Shown here: positions 1-7,504 of the stretch, piece by piece
How the letters are laid out: each line of letters opens with the position of its first letter
Numbering within the stretch: the stretch's first letter is position 1
Source of the DNA: an uncultured Propionibacteriaceae bacterium
Lineage (GTDB): Bacteria > Actinomycetota > Actinomycetes > Propionibacteriales > Propionibacteriaceae
NCBI GenBank assembly: GCA_945911015.1
Contig: CAMDZW010000024.1
Span: forward strand, 1 to 56,318
Length of the DNA: 56,318 nt
Direction: 5' to 3'
The notes under the pieces: generated by a model
The model's input: the letters and a program-made list of their open reading frames with translations, nothing else
The model's database searches: none
Told to the model about the DNA's origin: nothing
Made by a program: the position numbers and the translations under genes

Positions 1-252
1 CGCGGACGGTCGTCACGGTTGAACCCGCCACGGCTGTCACGATCATCACGGTTGAACGAGCGGCGCGGACGGTCGTCACGGTTGAACCCGCCACGGCTGT
101 CACGATCATCACGGTTGAACGAGCGGCGAGGACGGTCGTCACGGTTGAACCCGCCACGGTTGTCACGGTCATCACGGTTGAACGAGCGGCGAGGACGGTC
201 GTCACGGTTTAACCCGCCGCGGCTGTCACGGTCATCACGGTTGAACGAGCGA
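1..252. repeat. Four tandem copies of a 63-bp coding repeat
   Basis: Units run at about 1-63, 64-126, 127-189 and 190-252. They differ by a few substitutions (CGCGGACGG versus CGAGGACGG, CCACGG versus CCGCGG). Each unit has two related halves carrying TCACGGTTGAAC. The unit encodes 21 residues of the overlapping protein, stays in frame, and may continue past the window edge. Confidence 0.9.
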
Positions 253-539
253 CCACGATCGCTGCTGCGATCATCACGACCGAAGTCACGGTCGCGACCG
301 AAGGACCGACCGCCACGATCGTCGCGGCCGAAGGAACGCTTACGTTCCCCCGTGCTGCGGTTGGGGTTGTCGTCGCGGCCCCAGGCACGCGGCTCGGCGC
401 CGAACTTGTTGCCGCTCTTGCGGCGGTCACGGGCGTCACGTTGGGCTTGGGACCAACGAGCCTTCTTCTGACCGGGTCCGGTCTTCTTGCCTTTTGCGCC
501 AGTGGGACGGCGCGACGAATCTGCGGATGGGCTTGACAT
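1..539 (-). CDS. Arg/Asp/Gly-rich repeat protein, N-terminal part (probable DEAD-box RNA helicase N-terminal extension), cut by the window edge
   Basis: About 179 codons are visible before the reading frame leaves the window. The first ~60 residues are Ser/Lys/Arg-rich (motifs GAKGKKTGPGQKK and RWSQAQRDARDRR). From about residue 97 come four copies of a 21-residue unit built on FNRDD, DSRGG and DDRPRR. ATG at 537-539 is preceded by AGGAAG about 8 bases upstream. Basic RDD/RGG-type extensions of this kind are common in front of actinobacterial DEAD-box helicases, where they bind RNA; the helicase core would lie beyond position 1. It could instead be another RNA-binding protein, because no catalytic motif is in view. 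Confidence 0.6.
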   Translation of the reverse strand, partial: MSSPSADSSRRPTGAKGKKTGPGQKKARWSQAQRDARDRRKSGNKFGAEPRAWGRDDNPNRSTGERKRSFGRDDRGGRSFGRDRDFGRDDRSSDRGRSFNRDDRDSRGGLNRDDRPRRSFNRDDRDNRGGFNRDDRPRRSFNRDDRDSRGGFNRDDRPRRSFNRDDRDSRGGFNRDDRP

Positions 540-840
540 CTGTTGTACTTCCTGGTCTGTGCCCAATGCCGCAAACAATGAAGATGGGGAGCGGTTCGGC
601 ACGTCGTGACCCTGCCGGCGATCCTCGCGCACAGCAACACTGCGCCGAACCAGTCAGGGAGTCGTTTTGCACGGGATGCCGTGCAGGAAAACAACTTACC
701 CCATCGACACTCGATCCGACGAATCGACCCGACTCTCCCCCACTTTGGCACCCAGATTTCGAACCGAGCAACAGACCATCGTCTGGAAGGGGCAGGATGA
801 GGCCAGCAGATTGCCACTGACCGACCTCTGGGAGCACCAC
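540..840. other. Gene-less divergent intergenic region with one hairpin
   Basis: About 300 bases separate the repeat protein (leftward) from the SDR gene (rightward). No convincing small gene is seen. A 7-bp hairpin (TGCACGG, loop gatg, CCGTGCA) lies at 668-685. On the minus strand a TAAGTT hexamer near 700 could be a -10 box, which would give the leftward gene a leader of about 150 bases. Both readings are weak. Confidence 0.3.
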
Positions 841-1623
841 GTGACTACATCCAACGAGCAGCAGGGCATCGAGCAGCCGGGCGAGTTCTCCGGACTGGTC
901 GCCATCGTCACCGGAGGCTCTTCGGGCATCGGTCTGGCGATTGCCGACGAACTCGCCAGGCGTGGCGCGCGGGTCGCCGCCCTCGATCTCGCTCCGCAGG
1001 AGGGGGTCAGCCATCACCAGATCCGCTGCGACGTGTCCGACAGCGCATCGGTCGAGGCCGCCGTCGCCGAGGCCGTGGCTCACTTCGGCCAGCTCGACAT
1101 CGTCGTCAACAACGCCGGCATCGGCGCTGCCGGCACCGTCGAGGACAACTCCGACGAGGAATGGATCAACGTCTTCCACGTCAACGTGCTCGGCATGGCC
1201 CGGGTGACCCGGGCCGCACTGCCCCACCTGCGCAGGTCGTCGTCGGCCGCTGTTGTCAACACCTCCTCGATCGCGGCCACGGTCGGCCTTCCGGTCCGCG
1301 CCGTCTACTCGGCTTCCAAGGGTGCGGTGCTTTCGCTGACCCGTGCCATGGCCATCGATCACCTGAAGGAAGGCATCCGGGTGAACTGTGTCTCACCGGG
1401 CACCGCCGACACTCCGTGGGTCGGCCGCCTCCTCTCTGCTGCCGACGACCCAGCGGCCGAGCGCGCCGCACTGGAGGCGCGCCAGCCGCACGGTCGTCTG
1501 GTCAGCGCCGATGAGGTGGCCGGAGCGGTGGCCTATCTGGCATCGCCGCTGTCCGGGTCGACCACCGGTGTCAGCCTGGCGGTCGACGGCGGCATGGACA
1601 GCCTGCGCCCCCGGATCGGTTGA
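841..1623 (+). CDS. SDR-family NAD(P)-dependent oxidoreductase
   Basis: Short-chain dehydrogenase/reductase of 260 residues, the classical length. The cofactor motif TGGSSGIG is at residues 24-31, NNAG at 90-93 and the catalytic YSASK at 156-160, followed by VNCVSPGT and a C-terminal VDGG motif. GTG at 841 is chosen because GGGAG lies 6 bases upstream and the domain begins soon after; longer in-frame starts add unrelated residues. The substrate cannot be read from the sequence; an alcohol, sugar or acyl dehydrogenase role is possible. It is a single gene with no operon partner. Confidence 0.88.
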   Translation: MTTSNEQQGIEQPGEFSGLVAIVTGGSSGIGLAIADELARRGARVAALDLAPQEGVSHHQIRCDVSDSASVEAAVAEAVAHFGQLDIVVNNAGIGAAGTVEDNSDEEWINVFHVNVLGMARVTRAALPHLRRSSSAAVVNTSSIAATVGLPVRAVYSASKGAVLSLTRAMAIDHLKEGIRVNCVSPGTADTPWVGRLLSAADDPAAERAALEARQPHGRLVSADEVAGAVAYLASPLSGSTTGVSLAVDGGMDSLRPRIG

Positions 1624-1688
1624 CCACCAGACCTGACCGCAGGTGACATCCGCCTGAACTGAACACGGCTGACGGGTGAATCGGCTGG

Positions 1689-1694
1689 TAGCCT
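1689..1694 (+). promoter_or_regulatory. -10 box TAGCCT of the OpgB-like gene
   Basis: TAGCCT ends 11 bases before ATG 1706, so a transcript starting 6-7 bases after it would have a leader of only a few bases. This favours ATG 1706 over the in-frame GTG at 1676. Confidence 0.45.
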
Positions 1695-1705
1695 CGATTG
1701 TCGTC

Positions 1706-3181
1706 ATGGCGAAACTTCTGGCTCCTGCTTCACCGTCCGTCGGCCGCGCTGTCCTGTCCCGCCTTCTGGTCTGGCTCACTTTGGCCTGCCTGATGCTGGC
1801 CGGCTGGATGCGGTATCGGTTCGGCGACCAGCTCAGTTTCGATGCAATCCTGACCAATGTGCCCGGAGTCGGCGGCAACGGTGCAGGCAACGCCGACCTG
1901 GTCCCTGAGGCGATCGTGCTGGTTTTGGTCCTGCCCGCGGCTGTCGTCCTCATCGGCTCGGCAGTGTTGGCCCTCGTACGACGTGGGCGGGGCCAGGTGC
2001 GTCGGTTGCGGATGTTGATCCCGGTCGGCGCCTTTGTGGTCTCGCTCGGCATCCTGCTGACCGTGGCCGGAGTGCCGCGGCAGGCGATCGCTCTGTTGAG
2101 CAAGGAATCCTTCGCCGAGTACTACACCGAGCCGCAGGTCGTGAGCTCCCCGGACAAGCCGCGCAATCTGATCACGCTCTATCTCGAGTCCATCGAGAAC
2201 TCGTTCTCCGACGAAGAGGTCTTCGGGGAGAACCTTCTGGCCGAGCTCGACCGGGCCACCGAGGACTTTGCCCGCTACGACGGACTGCACCAGTACCCCG
2301 AGGGCGGCTGGACGATGGCCGGCTTTGTCTCCACCCAGTGCGGGATCCCGCTGAAGAGCTCATTGATGGGCTTGGGCGCGGATCCGAATCTGGTCGGAGA
2401 ACAGGCCGAGCAGTATCTGCCCGGCGCGGTCTGCGTCGGTGACGTCCTGGCCGACCATGGCTACACCAACACCTATGTCGGCGGCGCTGACACCGAGTTT
2501 GCCGGCAAGAAGACCTACCTTCACAACCACGGATACGACGATGTCTGGGGCCTGCGGACCTGGCAGGGTCGCGGCGTGGACCCAGAACAGACCAGCCCGT
2601 GGGGGCTGTCCGACCATGCCCTGTTCGAGCGGGCCCGAGAGGTTCTGGCCGACCTCGACGCCAAGGACGAGCCTTTCCATCTCACGATGTTGACCCTGGA
2701 CACCCATGAACCGGCGGGGATCTTCCCGGGCTGCGACCAGAACGACCCAGTGCGGATGGCCTCGGGCATCAAGTGTTCCATGCAGCAGGTCGGTCAGTTC
2801 CTCGACGACATCGTGGCCGAGTACGGCGACGACACCGTCATCGTGGTGATGGGTGACCATCTCAAGGGCACGGCCGGTGCCAGTGACTACAAGGAGGAGA
2901 TGGCCTCCTTCGACGAACGCACCATTGCGCTGCGGATCTGGAGCCCGGACGAGGTCGTCTTCAACCGGGAGACCGCCGATCAGTTCAGCATGGCCGGCAC
3001 GTTCCTGGAGTTGCTCGACTTCCAGCTGGAGGGCGGTCGCGCCGGGCTCGGCGTCTCGCTGATCGGGGACCATTCCCTGGCCGGCACTGCCCCCGGGTTG
3101 CCACCCGACGAGTACGAGGCCGCCGTCACAGCTCGATCCGCGGACCTCTACCGTCAGCTGTGGCAGGGCACACCCAGCTAG
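1706..3181 (+). CDS. OpgB/LtaS-like sulfatase-fold membrane transferase
   Basis: A 491-residue protein with three predicted membrane helices (about 18-35, 67-92, 102-121) and then a large extracytoplasmic alkaline-phosphatase/sulfatase-superfamily domain. Visible motifs are the metal-ligand region TLYLESIENS (Glu161), the nucleophile region GWTMAGFVSTQCGIPL (Thr203), LDTHEP and the metal-binding MGDH (Asp384, His385). The SQCGIP-like element is typical of phosphoglycerol transferase I (OpgB/MdoB) rather than lipoteichoic acid synthase. It probably transfers phosphoglycerol-type groups to a cell-surface glycan or hydrolyses a phosphate/sulfate ester. It stands alone, with no other cell-wall gene beside it. 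Confidence 0.8.
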   Translation: MAKLLAPASPSVGRAVLSRLLVWLTLACLMLAGWMRYRFGDQLSFDAILTNVPGVGGNGAGNADLVPEAIVLVLVLPAAVVLIGSAVLALVRRGRGQVRRLRMLIPVGAFVVSLGILLTVAGVPRQAIALLSKESFAEYYTEPQVVSSPDKPRNLITLYLESIENSFSDEEVFGENLLAELDRATEDFARYDGLHQYPEGGWTMAGFVSTQCGIPLKSSLMGLGADPNLVGEQAEQYLPGAVCVGDVLADHGYTNTYVGGADTEFAGKKTYLHNHGYDDVWGLRTWQGRGVDPEQTSPWGLSDHALFERAREVLADLDAKDEPFHLTMLTLDTHEPAGIFPGCDQNDPVRMASGIKCSMQQVGQFLDDIVAEYGDDTVIVVMGDHLKGTAGASDYKEEMASFDERTIALRIWSPDEVVFNRETADQFSMAGTFLELLDFQLEGGRAGLGVSLIGDHSLAGTAPGLPPDEYEAAVTARSADLYRQLWQGTPS

Positions 3182-3312
3182 CTGACTGCAGTGAGCCGTA
3201 CGGTCAGCCTGGACCAACTGGGCATCTCGCCCGGATAGGTCGGCAACGAACGGCCGTCACGACGCGCCTCACGAAGGCGCGCGCGATCGCCGTGTGATCC
3301 ACAGGCGGCACG
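3182..3312. other. Convergent intergenic region with a candidate hairpin
   Basis: Between two convergent genes. CGCGCCT (3263-3269) and AGGCGCG (3275-3281) form a 7-bp stem with a 5-base loop but no T-run follows, so a terminator role is only possible. GCTGAC...GTCAGC flanks the stop of the upstream gene. Confidence 0.35.
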
Positions 3313-4086
3313 TTATGCCCCGACGGATGCGACCAGTTTCACCGTCATCGGCGGCAACCCGGTGAAGGTGACCGACGCGGTCTGTCCGACGTGGGCCCGG
3401 TGGACCCCGGTCACTGCTCCGGTGGCAAACCAGCTCCCTGCCGCGGCCCACCGCCCGCGCCGACCGAGGATCGTCAACGTCTGCGCGAGGGAGGTGTGGA
3501 TCCCGCCGGGGATGGCTGCTCCAGTTGCCTCCCCGACCACAACACCGTCGATTTCGGTCCGTACGTGTTGGGCGTTCAGTCCGGCTCGGTTCAGCTCGGC
3601 ACCGATGACGATGCCCTGGTTGTTGCCGAAGTCGGAAGCAGTCACCGCCGGCCCGTGGTCGTTGATCTCGGCATAGGGACTGCTGGCGATCTCGATCCCG
3701 GCGTGGACGGTGTGTGGCAGGTCCGCGGCCTCGTCAGCGGTCCACGATCGAGGTGCCAGATCAGCATCGATCCGGATCAGGAACTCGCCTTCCACAGCTG
3801 CGAACCCTTCACCGTGCACCGCCATCTCCAGACCGTCGGCAGCCACGTGGACGGTGTCGGCCCAGATCGGTCCGACCAGGCGCTCGTCACCGCCGGGACT
3901 GCGCAGGGCAGGGGCGATCAGACCGGCCTTCCACCCGGCGACGTCGCCGCCACGCAACTCCATCGCCGTGTCCTGGATCTGATAGGCGGTGTCGAGATCG
4001 GTCGGCAGTTCGCCGGGGTAGGTGGTCAGGCCCTGGGCGAGGCGGCGGGCAGTGACAAAGCCGGTGGCAATCGCGTGGACGTCCAT
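3313..4086 (-). CDS. 2-keto-4-pentenoate hydratase / oxaloacetate decarboxylase family protein
   Basis: A 257-residue protein of the MhpD-like branch of the fumarylacetoacetate-hydrolase superfamily. Recognisable stretches are LDTAYQIQ, GWKAG, the metal-site region AVEGEFLIRI, the NNQG loop and the closing GLPPMTV. Members hydrate 2-hydroxy-2,4-dienoates or decarboxylate 2-oxo-4-enoates in meta-cleavage pathways. No ring-cleavage dioxygenase or downstream aldolase is present in the window, so the substrate is open. It is the last gene of a three-gene leftward operon; ATG 4086 lies 9 bases after the kinase stop. Confidence 0.8.
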   Translation of the reverse strand: MDVHAIATGFVTARRLAQGLTTYPGELPTDLDTAYQIQDTAMELRGGDVAGWKAGLIAPALRSPGGDERLVGPIWADTVHVAADGLEMAVHGEGFAAVEGEFLIRIDADLAPRSWTADEAADLPHTVHAGIEIASSPYAEINDHGPAVTASDFGNNQGIVIGAELNRAGLNAQHVRTEIDGVVVGEATGAAIPGGIHTSLAQTLTILGRRGRWAAAGSWFATGAVTGVHRAHVGQTASVTFTGLPPMTVKLVASVGA

Positions 4087-4095
4087 GACCGGAAT

Positions 4096-4920
4096 CTATC
4101 GGGTCCGGTCGGCGCCAGGTTGGGCACCGTGATGTTGCACGCAGACCGCCGCAGCTCGGGTCGCGGCGAGCATCGCCTCCTGCCGGCCGACACCACTGGC
4201 GAGCGCGGCGGCCAGGGCGCCGCAGTAGGCATCGCCGGCGCCGGTGGTGTCGACCACGGCGACCTGCTCGGCCGGGACCATCAGCTCACCCCAGCGAGAA
4301 CCGTCGGAGCCCTCGGTGACCAGCAGACTCGCCACGTCGACCCCGCTGGCCCGCAGGTCGGCTGCCTCGCCGGTGTTGACCACGACCGGGTCACACAGGG
4401 CAAGCACGTCGGCAGGCAGCGCGGCCCAAGGGGCGAGGTTGGCGATCACCCGAGCCCCGTGTGATGCCGCGTGCCGGATCGTCTCGGCGGCCACCTCGAG
4501 GTCGATCTCGAGCTGCAGCAGCACCACGTCGGACGGGCTGACAGGGGCCAGTGATGAGCTCACCTCTGCCGCCGACAGGCAGAGATTGGCTCCCGGGGAC
4601 ACGATGATCAGGTTGTCCCCGGCACGGTCGGTGGCGACCACAGCGGCCCCGGTGGCGCGGTCGACCACCCTGACCTGGTTGACGTCGACACCGTGAGCGG
4701 CGAGTTGGGTGAGGCAGTCGGCACCGGCCCGGTCCGACCCGACGGCACCGATCATGATCGTACGAGCGCCGGCTGCGGCTGCGGCGACGGCCTGGTTGGC
4801 GCCCTTGCCGCCGCAGCGGTGGACAGGATCGTCGGCCAGGACGGTCTCCCCCGTCGCCGGATGATGACCGACGTCCAGATGCAGGTCCTGATTGATGGAT
4901 CCGACCACCCAGACCGTCAT
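4096..4920 (-). CDS. PfkB-family sugar kinase, ribokinase-like
   Basis: A 274-residue kinase. N-terminal VGSINQD, the GGKGANQA substrate-binding motif and the catalytic GAGDAYCGA motif (Asp230) are all intact, giving the ribokinase subgroup of PfkB kinases. ATG 4920 overlaps the preceding gene's stop by one base (TGATG), so translation is probably coupled. No ribose transporter or pyranase is nearby; the sugar or nucleoside substrate is unknown. The pairing with a 2-keto-pentenoate hydratase and a RidA-like protein is unusual. Confidence 0.85.
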   Translation of the reverse strand: MTVWVVGSINQDLHLDVGHHPATGETVLADDPVHRCGGKGANQAVAAAAAGARTIMIGAVGSDRAGADCLTQLAAHGVDVNQVRVVDRATGAAVVATDRAGDNLIIVSPGANLCLSAAEVSSSLAPVSPSDVVLLQLEIDLEVAAETIRHAASHGARVIANLAPWAALPADVLALCDPVVVNTGEAADLRASGVDVASLLVTEGSDGSRWGELMVPAEQVAVVDTTGAGDAYCGALAAALASGVGRQEAMLAATRAAAVCVQHHGAQPGADRTR

Positions 4921-5702
4921 CAGCTGACAGCGGGGTCGAGGACAGTCTCCTGACCAACCCGGCGACAGTCCATGGCGAATTCGAGTTCGACCACCGGTGG
5001 CTCGCAGGGCTGCCAAGCGAAGGCCTGGCCGGTGGCTCCGTGGACCTCCTCCGACAGCAGCCCACCGATCTCACGGCTGCTGTAGACCTGTGTCCGGGTG
5101 ACTGACGACCAGGAAGCGCCGACCGCGTGGAGTCGGCGGCCCATTTCGGCCACCACCCATCGGATCTTGCGGGTCAGACCGTCAGCGCTCAGGTCACCCC
5201 GGGCAACGATGTGATCGGCGTGGTTGGTGGTCGGTTCGGGAACCTCACTGCTGCCGGAGATGACGAAGGTGTCCTCCAGTCGGGCCAATCCGCCCGGAAC
5301 ATATTCCTCGACCGGCACGACATGGCTGAACGCCTGGACCGACACGTCCGCTGGCGGGTCGACCGCCGGGATGACATTGGTCCGGGCCACAGGGTTGATC
5401 CTCTCGTCGGCGGTGATCCCGAGCAAGCCCAGCGCGTGTCGGTATCGGCGGTGATGGTCGTCGAAGTCATTGGCGGTGAACCGGCGTGGCGACCGGAGCT
5501 CCAGTGCACACAATGATCCACCGGGCAGACCGAGACTGTCGAGATGTCCGATGATGAGCTCGATGGCAAGTTCATGGACCACCGGTGTGGCCAGTTCGAC
5601 CCGCTGGATGAGATATCCGGGACGGGCCAGAACGGCCAAGGAGTGACGTCCGGCCGCAGGCAGGAAGTCATATCCGAAGCCGGAGTCCCGTAGCCGTGCC
5701 AT
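4920..5702 (-). CDS. RidA/YjgF-like protein of unknown function
   Basis: A 260-residue protein. The C-terminal half (from about residue 120) has features recalling RidA/YjgF-superfamily members: RKIRWVVAEMGRRL, GASWSSVTRTQVYSS and a closing PPVVELEFAMDC. The N-terminal half (GYDFLPAAGRHS) is not recognised. ATG 5702 has AAGGGA a few bases upstream; a longer frame would run over the intergenic inverted repeat. RidA relatives deaminate reactive enamines/imines and some act on aminomuconate-type compounds, which would fit the hydratase in this operon, but that is inference. Confidence 0.5.
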   Translation of the reverse strand: MARLRDSGFGYDFLPAAGRHSLAVLARPGYLIQRVELATPVVHELAIELIIGHLDSLGLPGGSLCALELRSPRRFTANDFDDHHRRYRHALGLLGITADERINPVARTNVIPAVDPPADVSVQAFSHVVPVEEYVPGGLARLEDTFVISGSSEVPEPTTNHADHIVARGDLSADGLTRKIRWVVAEMGRRLHAVGASWSSVTRTQVYSSREIGGLLSEEVHGATGQAFAWQPCEPPVVELEFAMDCRRVGQETVLDPAVS

Positions 5703-5755
5703 CGTGTCCCTTCCCCGTAGACCCTGTGCCCGACCCAACATAGTCGCTAGGGGTT

Positions 5756-5788
5756 CGGACTGGCAGACTGTGGACATCTGCCAGTCCG
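5756..5788. promoter_or_regulatory. 12-bp inverted repeat (candidate operator) between divergent genes
   Basis: CGGACTGGCAGA (5756-5767) and its exact complement TCTGCCAGTCCG (5777-5788) are separated by 9 bases. The site lies between two divergent genes. For the leftward operon a TATGTT -10 box reads on the minus strand near 5740, which places the repeat over its -35 region. No regulator gene is adjacent, so the binding protein is unknown; an RNA hairpin is the alternative. Confidence 0.55.
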
Positions 5789-5812
5789 CACCCCCGAGGA
5801 GGTCGACATCCG

Positions 5813-6199
5813 ATGGCTCGTTCACCGCAGGACCCGACCAGTGACCAGGGGGAGGGCACCCCGTACGAGAAGACCGTCAGTCCACATGTGTCGGCACTGA
5901 GCGGCGGTGAGACTGCCGCTGACCACGTGGAGTTGCCGCGGGTGAGCCCGATGGCGATCTCGGCACTGATCCTGTCGTGCGTGAGCGTGTTCGGCTTCGT
6001 CTACGTACCGCTGGGGATCTTCGGGCTGATCGGGCTGATCGGCGGATTCAAGGCACGCAAGCGGATCAGACTGGAGCCACTCGAGATCGGCGACGGCTAT
6101 GCCATGGCGGCGATCTTCGTCGGCGCCGCGATGGTGCTCATCACCGGCCTGTACGGGGTGCTGTGGACCTCGTTCTACATCCTGCCCATTCTGCGCTGA
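5813..6199 (+). CDS. DUF4190-like small membrane protein
   Basis: A 128-residue protein with a ~45-residue polar N-terminus, a first hydrophobic segment at about 47-77 (rich in Val, Ile, Leu, Gly) and a second at about 96-118. Between them is a basic loop (FKARKRIRLEP). This layout, with AISALILS at the start of the first segment and GYAMAAIFVG at the second, resembles DUF4190 membrane proteins. GAGGAGG lies about 10 bases before ATG 5813. Function unknown. Confidence 0.6.
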   Translation: MARSPQDPTSDQGEGTPYEKTVSPHVSALSGGETAADHVELPRVSPMAISALILSCVSVFGFVYVPLGIFGLIGLIGGFKARKRIRLEPLEIGDGYAMAAIFVGAAMVLITGLYGVLWTSFYILPILR

Positions 6200-6245
6200 G
6201 ACAATCCACTGGCCCGGTGCGATCTGAACTGGTTGACTGGCCACC

Positions 6246-6623
6246 ATGATCCCCGGCGACTGGACTCCGTACCATCGGATCGACGACGGCGAGCTGATCG
6301 GCTATCTGAAGCCGGCCGGTGACGACCTGTACACCCCGGTGACCCTGTTCGGCCATCCGCTCTCGGATGAGTCCGGCGAGGACTTCTGGGCCGAGGATGT
6401 GCTTGAAGGGTACGGCCTGTCGTATCTGGCCGATCGGTGGACTCTGGACCGCGGCGACGGCACCACGAGCCGGGTCGTGATCACCGAGTGCGGTCCTGAC
6501 CACATGGTCGTTGCACTGGCCGAGTTTGCCCAGGTGATCGCCCCGGAGGGAACCGACCGCAGCACCGAGGACTGGGGGCAGACCTGGCAGCTCCCGGTGC
6601 CGACTGATCGACTCAGCCGCTGA
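6246..6623 (+). CDS. Hypothetical protein, 125 residues
   Basis: Acidic soluble protein without signal peptide or membrane segment (MIPGDWTPYHRIDDGELIGY at the start). I do not recognise its family. No clear Shine-Dalgarno precedes ATG 6246. Its stop abuts the stop of the convergent downstream gene exactly: TGA on the plus strand is followed directly by TCA. Confidence 0.6.
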   Translation: MIPGDWTPYHRIDDGELIGYLKPAGDDLYTPVTLFGHPLSDESGEDFWAEDVLEGYGLSYLADRWTLDRGDGTTSRVVITECGPDHMVVALAEFAQVIAPEGTDRSTEDWGQTWQLPVPTDRLSR

Positions 6624-7481
6624 TCACGAGGTGCGTTCGACCGCAACCCATTCCCCACCGGAAGCCAGGGACCGGTCCGAGCCAGCCAGCACGCCGACCA
6701 GTCGTGCCAAGTCAGCGGGCGACGACTCGGCCGGGCCTCCGGCAAGAAAGTCCAGGTAGTGCCGTAGCAGGTTGGTGTAGAACGCGTCGTGATCGGTCAC
6801 GGTCGCCGTCCGCCACTGATCGGCCACCTTCACCCCGCAGGTCCAGCCGAGGGCCGAGGCCCCGTTCTCCCCGGCCCGGCAGTCGATCGTGGTGCGGCGT
6901 GACCCGTGGTCCAGCAGCAGCAGACGGCTCTCGGCCGTGCCGCACTCGCGGACGCGGGTGATGGCGTGGCCGCCGAGGCGGACGGCCATGGACACGGTGT
7001 GGATCCCGTAGTGCGACCAGACCCCAAACCCTCGGGCAAAGGCATCCTCGACCCCGCTCGGGTCGACGTCGACCACAAGCTCCTCGATCTCGGCGGCATA
7101 GCGCAGTGCCGATCCGGAGAAGATCCTGGTGCCGGTGGACTCGGCGAGATCGACGATCTGCCAGGCCTCGTCCGGGTCCAGTGCGAGCAGCTTGTCGAAG
7201 ACCACGGGTTTGCCGGACGGCAGGACCTCTCGAGCGGTGACGAGATGGGTGTCAAGGTTGTCCGGGGCCAGCACGATGATCCCGTCGGCCCGGTCGACGG
7301 CTTCGGCGACTGACGCCGCGCGGACGACACCGTGCTCAGCACACCAGTCCCTGCCCGGGGTCGGATCCGTCTCGTACGCGATGAGCTCGATGCCGCGATC
7401 GGCAAAGGTGGAGCCGAGCAGCCGATGGAAGACATCGGCATGCCAGTTGGCGAGGTGATGGTCGATGAAGGCGATGCGCAC
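6624..7481 (-). CDS. Atypical Gfo/Idh/MocA-family protein
   Basis: A 285-residue protein whose overall order (nucleotide-binding part, then a LAPDN segment, then a substrate domain with FGVWSHYGIH) is that of Gfo/Idh/MocA oxidoreductases. Two hallmarks are changed. The N-terminal glycine-rich GxGxxG loop is replaced by FIDHHLANWH, and the catalytic EKP motif reads DKL. It is also shorter than the usual ~340-380 residues. It may be a divergent dehydrogenase or a non-NAD(P) member. Start is GTG 7481 with AAAGAG upstream. It follows the GntR gene by 23 bases, suggesting one transcription unit. Confidence 0.6.
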   Translation of the reverse strand: MRIAFIDHHLANWHADVFHRLLGSTFADRGIELIAYETDPTPGRDWCAEHGVVRAASVAEAVDRADGIIVLAPDNLDTHLVTAREVLPSGKPVVFDKLLALDPDEAWQIVDLAESTGTRIFSGSALRYAAEIEELVVDVDPSGVEDAFARGFGVWSHYGIHTVSMAVRLGGHAITRVRECGTAESRLLLLDHGSRRTTIDCRAGENGASALGWTCGVKVADQWRTATVTDHDAFYTNLLRHYLDFLAGGPAESSPADLARLVGVLAGSDRSLASGGEWVAVERTS

Positions 7482-7504
7482 AGTGGATCTCTTTCGTTGC
7501 GGGT

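Noticed and set aside
1-252. Possible CRISPR-like array
   Set aside because: The repeats are contiguous, in frame and coding, with no unique spacers.
19-471. Rightward reading frame of 150 codons rich in Ser/Arg (NPPRLSRSS units)
   Set aside because: It is the antisense of the 63-bp repeat coding region; the minus-strand frame has a Shine-Dalgarno, a sensible start and RGG/RDD repeats.
533-538. TTGACA as a -35 box
   Set aside because: It lies at the coding start of the leftward gene and points the wrong way relative to any nearby start.
1676-1705. GTG 1676 as start of the OpgB-like gene
   Set aside because: No Shine-Dalgarno, and the TAGCCT -10 box falls downstream of it; ATG 1706 is more consistent.
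4091-4098. TAGATT six bases before ATG 4086 as a leaderless promoter of the hydratase gene
   Set aside because: Its TAG is the stop codon of the coupled kinase gene, so the match is probably incidental within an operon.
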